Of a stretch of 44,582 bases of DNA, positions 38,647 to 44,582 are shown piece by piece. The position numbers and the translations under genes are program-made. The stretch is from Labrenzia sp. DG1229. GTDB lineage: Bacteria > Pseudomonadota > Alphaproteobacteria > Rhizobiales > Stappiaceae. The notes below the pieces were generated by a model. It saw only the letters and a program-made list of their open reading frames with translations. It ran no database searches and had not been told where the DNA came from. The DNA lies in NCBI RefSeq assembly GCF_000521215.1, contig NZ_KI928942.1, forward strand, positions 11,057 to 55,638, written 5' to 3'. Every line of letters starts with the position of its first letter. Position 1 is the first letter of the stretch.

Positions 38647-41261
38647 GCCTGGTCCTCCTCGGGCAAAGTGAAGGCCGCAACCAGCGGATTGCCTTCGAGT
38701 GCGTAAGCTTTGACACCGCGCTCTTTCTCGAACCGCTTGGTATCTCCTTCTCGGTTTAATCGGACTGTACCGGCCCCAACCTCCGCGATGGCAGCGGAGA
38801 GATGCGACATCGCATACTCCGAAACATCTCTGGAGGCTGCTTCGACACGGACGAGGCCCGCTCCGAGCTCATCGGCCAAAACAGTTGCGTCGCGCGTTGT
38901 GTGATAAGCCGTAACGATCTGCGCACCCTCTTCAACCAGTCTCGTCAGCGCGGTCTCTTCGTTGGGACACTCCAGCATGGCGCGATAGAGTGCGACTTGT
39001 AGATCCCAGCCCTTTGACATGCGGTCGCGGCGGTTGCCGGCTCCTGATCTCTTGTGATCAAGAACGAGAATCCGCCCGTCTGGCAATTGAAGCAGGCAGT
39101 CAGCCTTGCCTTGCAAGAGCAGTCCGCCATGATCCCCGGCAAGATTGACTTCATTGTGCAAAATGACCGCGCCAGTTTCGTTTAAGAACCCGGCCCAAGT
39201 TCTTGCGACCTCCAGCGCCTCGCCCAAAAGCGATTGCCGCTCAGTGGCCCATGATGCGCCACTAAGCCATCTTGCGTGTTTCTTGATCGCCGCATCCAGA
39301 ATATCGGGCAGTGCAGCTTCCAAAGCGTCAATTTCCGGGGTGGCCGCGTTTTCCGGGAAAGCATCTTCGAGGACCTGATGGATAATTGTCCCGAGGGTCA
39401 TGACATCGAGGGATTCTGGTGCCCAAGTGCGGTCTTTCGCATCGAGTTCGTCAAGTAACCAGGCAAAGGGGCTCACAAGCAGGGTTTCAAGTCGCGAGGG
39501 CGACTGCGGCAACATCCGTCCCGCATCATCATGCCGGATGCGGAGAAGATCGATGCCCGGTTTGTCCGGTGTCCCAAGACCACGGTTGAGTCGCAGAATG
39601 CCATCTTCAGGGAGTTCATCCCTGACCCCGTGCGAAAGACGGGGCGGCAGATGCCATGCTACGGGCCATTGATCACGCGGCAGAACTCGCACATCCTGCA
39701 CAAGGTCTGCTGGTTCCTCAGATCCGAGCATATGGCTGATCAAGGCCAAACCAGTGGAAGGCGATAAGGGTTCTCCGAGCAGGTTTTTTGCTGGTGCAAG
39801 GAGCGTCAAACCGTCTGTCCCTGCACAAAGTTGACGGCGAAAGAGTTCCAATCCACGCGCGAGCTTCTCTCGGCGACCTTTGAGCTGCAGACCAGTTTTC
39901 TGGCGGATCAAGGCAATTTCAGCCTCGGTGAAAAAGGGATCCGATCCAGGGCTGTGAGGCCAGCGGTTGCCGTTCAAACCAAGTACCAACAGCTGGCGAA
40001 CGGGTCGCCACGGCAGCACGTTTTCCGTGAAGAGTGAAACCCCTTCCACGAACCGTTCATGTCCAACGGCGCCAATCTGGTTTGGCGCAGCGAGGCTGTG
40101 AAGCAATGCCCAATCGAGCATTTCACCGGTGACTGCGCGCAGCGACGCGAGGCGCGGCTGCAGGTTGGTATCAACAAGAGATCTATCAACTACACCCAGA
40201 CGCGCGAACAATTGCTCCGGGGTATGCGATGGCTGCAGCGCGTCCAGCAACTCCTTTGCTGATCCAGTCAACTGTGAGGCAGTCTTGGACCAGCCGTAAT
40301 CCATTACTTCACGGGCCATTTGATGACCAAAGTCGCGCGTCCAGGGCATCAAAGGAGAGATGTAAAGGGATGCCAGCGCCGTGCGCGGTGCAGGCACTGA
40401 CAACAGGACCAGCAGGAGCGAAAGAAGTTCGCCTGTCAGGTCTCTCCTCGCCGCTTCCTCCGGCGCACCCGAAAGCGGCAAACCGAGTCGTTCGCAGCCC
40501 TCTTGCATTGCCAACATGTAGGCGGGATCGTCGGGCACCAAGAACCCTATTTCGCCAGGGCCATCAACGGAGCCGTCATCAAGCATGCGTTGGGCAAGTG
40601 CCGCCGCAAATTGTGCTTCTTCTCTTGGATCACGCAGCCCGAAACAGGACACGGTGGGATCATGCTCGACTGGATCCGTCGCGGCACCCAAGTGTTTCTG
40701 AATAATACCGTAGCCACCAACAGCCGCCCCATCACCTCGCGGCTGGCGTTGCCTCCAGCTAGTCAGAACTGCTTCGGGTGCGGCGCCGTGTTGGCGGGTC
40801 AGAGCTTCCACCAGGGCAGCTTCTGCCGCATCAGCGTGTGGACACGGCGACGGATCAAGGATCGGCAGCGGCTCGAGGGCATCTTTCGCTTCAGAACAGA
40901 TCACGCGCGCCCATGCCGCCAATGGCTCAGGCAAATTGCCCAAGTCCGTCCAAAGTTCTTTCAACGCGGCGAGGTGTGTTTTCGCACGACATTCTGGCAA
41001 TGCCGAAACATCGAGTTCAGTGGGGCTGAGGCTCTGCGTTGACCGCGCGACAGTTGTGAGGGCTGCTTCGATGGCGCGCGTTGTCTCCGCGGGAGCGGTC
41101 TCAAAGCTGGCGCTCCAAGGTGCGTTCCGTCCTTCGAGGGTGGCAACCAAGTCCAAATCACGGGGTTTTGGAGCGAGAAAGGTTTCGCGCAACAGGTCAT
41201 CCGTCACATAGCGCACGGCTCCAGTAATGGGGTTGGCTGTCAGCAACGGATCAATACGCAT
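38643..41261 (-). CDS. AddB-like PD-(D/E)XK nuclease/inactivated-helicase protein
   Basis: This 872-residue protein has a C-terminal RecB-family nuclease: GKADCLLQLPDGRILVLDHK with Asp721, Asp735 and Lys737, followed by the QVALY motif near residue 755. The central part resembles the degenerate helicase fold of AddB (FLVPDDPAYMLAMQEGCERLGLPLS; LLVLGLNGNRWPH). No Walker A motif is visible at the N-terminus. Together with the AddA-like protein this makes a two-nuclease helicase complex. It is the first gene of the pair; the 204-base gap upstream (41262-41465) shows no further gene. Cargo function in phage defence is inference. Confidence 0.8.
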   Translation of the reverse strand: MRIDPLLTANPITGAVRYVTDDLLRETFLAPKPRDLDLVATLEGRNAPWSASFETAPAETTRAIEAALTTVARSTQSLSPTELDVSALPECRAKTHLAALKELWTDLGNLPEPLAAWARVICSEAKDALEPLPILDPSPCPHADAAEAALVEALTRQHGAAPEAVLTSWRQRQPRGDGAAVGGYGIIQKHLGAATDPVEHDPTVSCFGLRDPREEAQFAAALAQRMLDDGSVDGPGEIGFLVPDDPAYMLAMQEGCERLGLPLSGAPEEAARRDLTGELLSLLLVLLSVPAPRTALASLYISPLMPWTRDFGHQMAREVMDYGWSKTASQLTGSAKELLDALQPSHTPEQLFARLGVVDRSLVDTNLQPRLASLRAVTGEMLDWALLHSLAAPNQIGAVGHERFVEGVSLFTENVLPWRPVRQLLVLGLNGNRWPHSPGSDPFFTEAEIALIRQKTGLQLKGRREKLARGLELFRRQLCAGTDGLTLLAPAKNLLGEPLSPSTGLALISHMLGSEEPADLVQDVRVLPRDQWPVAWHLPPRLSHGVRDELPEDGILRLNRGLGTPDKPGIDLLRIRHDDAGRMLPQSPSRLETLLVSPFAWLLDELDAKDRTWAPESLDVMTLGTIIHQVLEDAFPENAATPEIDALEAALPDILDAAIKKHARWLSGASWATERQSLLGEALEVARTWAGFLNETGAVILHNEVNLAGDHGGLLLQGKADCLLQLPDGRILVLDHKRSGAGNRRDRMSKGWDLQVALYRAMLECPNEETALTRLVEEGAQIVTAYHTTRDATVLADELGAGLVRVEAASRDVSEYAMSHLSAAIAEVGAGTVRLNREGDTKRFEKERGVKAYALEGNPLVAAFTLPEEDQA

Positions 41262-41465
41262 CAGTGGTGCTCTTTTGGAAATTATGTTGGAGAAAGTGGT
41301 TTTTAATTATCTTAACTACTCTACCTTAAGTTGAAAAGGCTCAATCCAGCGCTCCCTTAAAATGAAAAGTTCACGTCGGCAGGGCTATGGGCGTCAGCGT
41401 CGGTTTAGGTTCACCGTATGGGATCAAGCTCAGCTCTCAAGATTCGGGATCCTATTTAGGTTCCT

Positions 41466-42212
41466 TCAAGCAGCCAAAACTAACCTCTCCCCTCGGAGAT
41501 CGTCTGGATCAATGCTATTGTCCTCATCACTGCCTTTGCTGTCGAAGCAGTATAGATTTGTGATCCTTGTACCGTCCCAGTTGTATCGGAAATGCTCACA
41601 CTGAACCGCTTGGCCCAGAACGTCACCCGTCAAGATAGCTACTTTCGTACCTGTCGGACGTTCGGGGCAGTCGAATAGAACACCATCAAAACTATCTTTG
41701 CTCCCGCGCTCCAAAATGGAGCTCCCGAATGCTCTTCGAGTCTCGAACAACATATCTGATTGAATACCGCGAGCATCCAAAAAGTCGCCTTCAACGGGTC
41801 TACTTACCATTCGCATATCTACCCCAATTGGAGGCTCGACAGTGCGGCTCAGAAATCGCTCGCGCTTTGCCACAGACACAGCAAGTGCCGTTTGCTTGTC
41901 TGCCGAAAGCTCAAGGCATTTCGTAAATTGGTCAAAAAACCAACTTCCCTCAGGGTTAGAATAAGAGAACGGAGCATGGTTCCAATTCTGTAGCTTTGGC
42001 GATCGTTCATCTTGTGCATCAGACGTTGCCCCAATGGCCCGATGCTTCTCTCGAAGGCGCGGATTGTATAGCTCAGCAATTTCCGCCACTTCTTCGTGCC
42101 GACCGGAAGATATCCTGGTGTACAGCGCAACTGGAGGAAACCGGGAAGGGATCAAAACGAAGTAGTTCCCGTTTTGCCTCGTGATTGGTAGCTTATCCAC
42201 CTCGTTGAGCAT
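41466..42212 (-). CDS. RES-domain toxin
   Basis: This 248-residue protein is encoded directly after an Xre/ParS-type antitoxin, overlapping it by 20 bases, the normal order for RES-Xre modules. RES-type blocks are a start region with Arg33 (ALYTRISSG) and the C-terminal RRAFGSSILERGSKDSFDGVLFDCPERPTGTKVAILTG, which matches the 'waralr..gadGi.y.s.r.pgg..lalf' core. RES toxins degrade NAD+ (NAD phosphorylase/glycohydrolase activity) and stop growth. The conserved Ser after the 'DGI' strand seems replaced in DGVLFDCPERP, so activity is not assured. The toxin lies between the addAB-like pair and the ubiquitin-like operon. Confidence 0.72.
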   Translation of the reverse strand: MLNEVDKLPITRQNGNYFVLIPSRFPPVALYTRISSGRHEEVAEIAELYNPRLREKHRAIGATSDAQDERSPKLQNWNHAPFSYSNPEGSWFFDQFTKCLELSADKQTALAVSVAKRERFLSRTVEPPIGVDMRMVSRPVEGDFLDARGIQSDMLFETRRAFGSSILERGSKDSFDGVLFDCPERPTGTKVAILTGDVLGQAVQCEHFRYNWDGTRITNLYCFDSKGSDEDNSIDPDDLRGERLVLAA

Positions 42213-42582
42213 CTAGGTATTCTCTCACTTTGTAGATATCGACGACGCTACCGCCCATCATGTGTTCTAGAGCACTTATGTCGCCGAAGTACTTGTTTGG
42301 GAGTTTTATCCAACTGTCCGCCGACAAGGGATCGGGGAGCAGGATTTGCAGGCATTTATATATTCCAAGTAGGTGCGAAATTCGTTCAATTGTATCGTTC
42401 GGCAGATTTCCTCCTTCTTTCTTCCACTTGAAGAACGTAGAGCGGCCGGGAGATCCTAGCAGTCTAATTTGCTCCTCAGTTGATAGTTTCCAGTCATCCG
42501 CGAGGTTCGAAAAGGCTTCCATCATTGCTGGAATCGTTTTTGCTCCCGCGTCGCTTCCGACGGCGGGATTAAGCTGTGGCAT
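42193..42582 (-). CDS. Xre/MbcA/ParS-type antitoxin
   Basis: This 129-residue antitoxin has an N-terminal helix-turn-helix (LSTEEQIRLLGSPGRSTFFKWKKEGGNLPNDTIERISHLLGIYKCL) and a C-terminal toxin-binding domain (FGDISALEHMMGGSVVDIYKVREYLDAQRGG), the DUF2384/ParS pattern of MbcA and Xre antitoxins. The ATG at 42582 is chosen because GGAGGG lies 7 bases upstream; a TTG at 42597 is not needed. Palindromes immediately upstream (42599-42614 and 42643-42658) are its likely operators and lie in the promoter region shared with the divergent ubiquitin-like operon. Confidence 0.85.
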   Translation of the reverse strand: MPQLNPAVGSDAGAKTIPAMMEAFSNLADDWKLSTEEQIRLLGSPGRSTFFKWKKEGGNLPNDTIERISHLLGIYKCLQILLPDPLSADSWIKLPNKYFGDISALEHMMGGSVVDIYKVREYLDAQRGG

Positions 42583-42598
42583 ACATTTTCCCTCCAAT

Positions 42599-42677
42599 AG
42601 TCCAAAAATGGACTTGTATTCATGAAAGTCTCGATATAGATAAGTCCGTATCGGGACTTGTGATCAGTATTAGTCCA
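42599..42677. promoter_or_regulatory. Palindromic operators in the TA/ubiquitin-like divergent promoter
   Basis: AGTCCA-AAAA-TGGACT is at 42599-42614. AGTCCG-TATC-GGGACT is at 42643-42658, part of the longer AAGTCC...GGACTT. A half site AGTCCA is at 42672-42677. The two full sites share arm length and a 4-base centre. The first abuts the antitoxin ribosome binding site, and all lie within the 155-base gap between the antitoxin start and the ubiquitin-like gene start. They probably bind the Xre antitoxin. Confidence 0.6.
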
Positions 42678-42737
42678 AGCATCCCGAGATGCAAGTGAAA
42701 CTTGTCGTTTGACGGCAAAGAATAGAGGACTGCTGCC

Positions 42738-43880
42738 ATGCAGAGAATTATCGACATTGAAGACTGGGTGTGCGCCCAGCCAAACGCGCAAATTCCTGAA
42801 GCTGAGAGCTACCGTTTGCGTTTGTGGGACGGAGACGGCTTTGACGAAAAGCGTTCACTGAGCGAAGCCGAGCCGACAGGCCGGCAGATTCTCGATGCCT
42901 TTGGTCGATCTCCGACCGATGAGCATGTTTTGCTCTACCTGCCTCGTCGCGAAAAGCTGGAAGTGATCGAACTGGACGACACCATCGATCTGCGAGCGCG
43001 GGGTCCTGAGCGCTTCTTCGCATTCAAGACTGATCGTCTCCTGAACTTCATCGTGAACGGACACCGGTTCAGCTGGGGAGCATCGACGATTTCTGTCGCT
43101 CTCATCCGGCTCATCGCCCGGATTCCTGACAATGACACCCTATTCCTAGAGCGCGCCGACGCACCTGATAAGGAACTTGCTGATGACGATGCTGTCCGTC
43201 TGTCAGGCAAAGGTCTCGAACGGCTTGTTTCGCGCCAGCCTTCTTGGAAGCTCAACGTACAGGGTGTGTTGTTGACGCTGACATCTCCTGTCGTTGTGGT
43301 CAAAGATGCCTTGGCGCAGGCCGGTTTTGATCCGAGCGCCGGATGGATTGCGATCCTAAAGCGGAGAGGTGAAGCGAAACTCCAGATCGCACTGACCGAT
43401 ACGATCGATTTGACCCTTCCGGGGATCGAAAAGCTTCGGCTGACTCCGGCTCAGATCAACAATGGCGAGGTGCAAACAGCGCCTCGCCGTGAATTCGGAC
43501 TGTTGGAAAAAGACGAGGCATATCTGAATGAGCGCAGCTTGCACTGGGAGACCTTTGTCGATGGTGGTCGCCGTTGGCTGCTGCTGAGCAACTTCGTGCT
43601 GCCAGACGGCTACAATCACTCGGTTGTCAACATCGCAATTGATGTGCCGCCAACCTATCCTCGGTCTGAGATAGACATGTTTCATTGCTTTCCCCACCTG
43701 ACGCTCAGCAATGGCCGTGTCATTGGCGAAACATCGGGGCGGACAGCCATCGCAGGTCAGATCTTCCAGCAGTGGTCCCGTCATCTGAACGGTCAGACGC
43801 GTTGGAACCCTGCGACCGACAGTGTGATGACGCACATTGCTGTTGTTGAAGCTGCGCTTTTGAAGGAGGTGGGCGAATGA
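42738..43880 (+). CDS. Multiubiquitin-E2 fusion (three ubiquitin-like repeats + Prok-E2_E-like domain)
   Basis: This 380-residue protein has three tandem ubiquitin-like repeats at about residues 24-97, 98-168 and 169-236. Each ends in a similar strand-turn: DDTIDLRARGPERF, DDAVRLSGKGLERL and TDTIDLTLPGIEKL. An E2-like domain of prokaryotic family E follows (about 242-380), with LPDGYNHSVVNIAIDVPPTYP, DMFHCFPHLTLSNGRVIGET and a C-terminal WSRHLNG...W. No diglycine ends any repeat. The position of the classic E2 Cys seems to be Ile329; the only Cys in the domain is Cys317. AGAGGA precedes the ATG. The stop overlaps the next gene (ATGA), a JAB-E1 fusion, so both work together in a ubiquitin-like conjugation or processing pathway of unknown target. 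Confidence 0.85.
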   Translation: MQRIIDIEDWVCAQPNAQIPEAESYRLRLWDGDGFDEKRSLSEAEPTGRQILDAFGRSPTDEHVLLYLPRREKLEVIELDDTIDLRARGPERFFAFKTDRLLNFIVNGHRFSWGASTISVALIRLIARIPDNDTLFLERADAPDKELADDDAVRLSGKGLERLVSRQPSWKLNVQGVLLTLTSPVVVVKDALAQAGFDPSAGWIAILKRRGEAKLQIALTDTIDLTLPGIEKLRLTPAQINNGEVQTAPRREFGLLEKDEAYLNERSLHWETFVDGGRRWLLLSNFVLPDGYNHSVVNIAIDVPPTYPRSEIDMFHCFPHLTLSNGRVIGETSGRTAIAGQIFQQWSRHLNGQTRWNPATDSVMTHIAVVEAALLKEVGE

Positions 43881-44582
43881 CGAGAAGTCTCACCTTAACA
43901 GAGCGTCAGCACCAGGAACTATGGGGTATGCTGTTTCCAGGCGACGGCTTGGAATCAGCGGCAATCCTGATCTGCAGGTACACCGGTCCGAAACGTGAAA
44001 GACTGGTCGTTGCCGATATCTTGAACGTGCCTGATAGCGCTTGCGCTACACGCAAGCGAGATTTCGTGAGCTGGCCAGGTTCAAGTATCGAAGAGGCTAT
44101 CGACAAGGCCGAACAACATGCCGACGCCATCGTGTTGACCCACAGCCATCCTGGCGGCTGGCTCAAATTTTCTCGCGTCGACGATGCGAGCGACCGCGTA
44201 ACTATGCCGGGATTATTCGCAGCAATCGAAGCAGATGGTCCCTACCATGGGTCCGCAATCATGACGCCAGATGGAGCGATGAAAGCCCGCGTGTATGACG
44301 AAATTGGCGGGCATCAGGAGATTAACCAAGTCTGGCGCATTGGGAGAAATATTACAAACCTCACTACGTCCAGTGCATGCCATGTCATGCCCTTTGGAAA
44401 GCAGATGACCGATTCCTTTGCGCGTCAGACCGCATGCGTGATTGGTGTGTCCGGCACTGGATCTTTGGTCGCCGAACTGTTGGCTCGTAAAGGTGTCGGC
44501 CATTTGATTCTGATCGATTTCGACACGGTCGAACACAAGAACCTCAACCGTATCGTCAATTCCACCATCGCGGATGCCGATG
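43877..44582 (+). CDS. JAB/JAMM peptidase-E1 (ThiF) fusion (3' partial)
   Basis: The first 235 residues are in the window; the gene runs off the right end. An N-terminal JAB domain carries the complete JAMM zinc motif: Glu26, His89-Ser-His91, Ser99 and Asp102 (HSHPGGWLKFSRVD). From about residue 180 a ThiF/E1 domain begins with the nucleotide loop GVSGTG (190-195), then ILIDFD (Asp214, Asp216) and the NLNR motif (Arg225). It would cleave ubiquitin-like chains or precursors and adenylate a ubiquitin-like C-terminus. The E1 catalytic cysteine, if present, lies beyond the window. It is coupled by ATGA to the multiubiquitin-E2 gene. Further genes of the system may follow. Confidence 0.88.
   Translation, partial: MTRSLTLTERQHQELWGMLFPGDGLESAAILICRYTGPKRERLVVADILNVPDSACATRKRDFVSWPGSSIEEAIDKAEQHADAIVLTHSHPGGWLKFSRVDDASDRVTMPGLFAAIEADGPYHGSAIMTPDGAMKARVYDEIGGHQEINQVWRIGRNITNLTTSSACHVMPFGKQMTDSFARQTACVIGVSGTGSLVAELLARKGVGHLILIDFDTVEHKNLNRIVNSTIADAD

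Noticed and set aside
1..44582. CRISPR arrays, rRNA, tRNA and insertion sequences.
   Set aside because: No regularly spaced identical repeats, RNA gene signatures or transposase motifs were seen.

Overview
The window looks like an alphaproteobacterial replicon carrying an integrative/conjugative element (or conjugative plasmid). The reasons are a MucR/Ros-type regulator, a Trb-type conjugation module of the trbBCDEJLFGI layout, an Frc-type fructose ABC transporter, and a relaxase/TraF/AlpA-family set arranged like those of rhizobial and Tn4371-like ICEs. No rRNA or tRNA gene and no intact transposase or integrase was seen. The element ends were not found.

Layout. (1) 1-1828: the 3' part of a GcvT/DmdA-family folate-dependent enzyme and an overlapping GlxA-type AraC regulator. 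(2) 1783-3566: decaying genes, namely a LysR substrate-binding fragment, the C-terminus of a BisC/TorA-like molybdopterin oxidoreductase, and a tyrosine recombinase killed by a stop codon at its catalytic Arg plus a frameshift. (3) 3821-12121, minus strand: a fructoside operon comprising a periplasmic binding protein, a cytoplasmic GH32 enzyme, class II aldolase, PfkB kinase, FrcK-like kinase, ROK repressor, ABC ATPase and permease. Three near-identical 12-mers (CTGCAATnAATT) upstream of frcB and of the repressor gene are probable operators. (4) 12569-24891, minus strand: DUF736, DUF2274, trbI, G, F, L, J, E, D, C, B, a CopG-like gene and traG. (5) 25283-26943, plus strand: hipBA. (6) 26972-30406, minus strand: relaxase, candidate oriT, traF, DUF2840 and an RdfS-like excisionase/directionality factor. 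(7) 30407-35050: a second DUF736, ParB, ArdA and MucR, separated by strikingly hairpin-rich noncoding DNA. (8) 35500-44582: cargo resembling a defence island, namely a divergent AddA/AddB-like helicase-nuclease pair, a RES/Xre toxin-antitoxin pair, and a divergent operon encoding a three-repeat ubiquitin-like protein fused to an E2-like domain, followed by a JAB peptidase-E1 (ThiF) fusion cut by the window end.

How it fits together. If nicking occurs at the proposed nic on the plus strand (29160/29161), the plus strand enters the recipient 5' end first, running rightwards. Every gene of the leading region (traF through the addAB-like genes) is on the minus strand, so the single-stranded transferred DNA would be their template. 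Foldable elements lie just upstream of the DUF736 gene and of ardA, where single-strand promoters would be expected. The most exciting system is the ubiquitin-like operon at the right edge. Its divergent promoter shares palindromic operators with the RES/Xre toxin-antitoxin, and its E2-like domain appears to lack the canonical catalytic cysteine.
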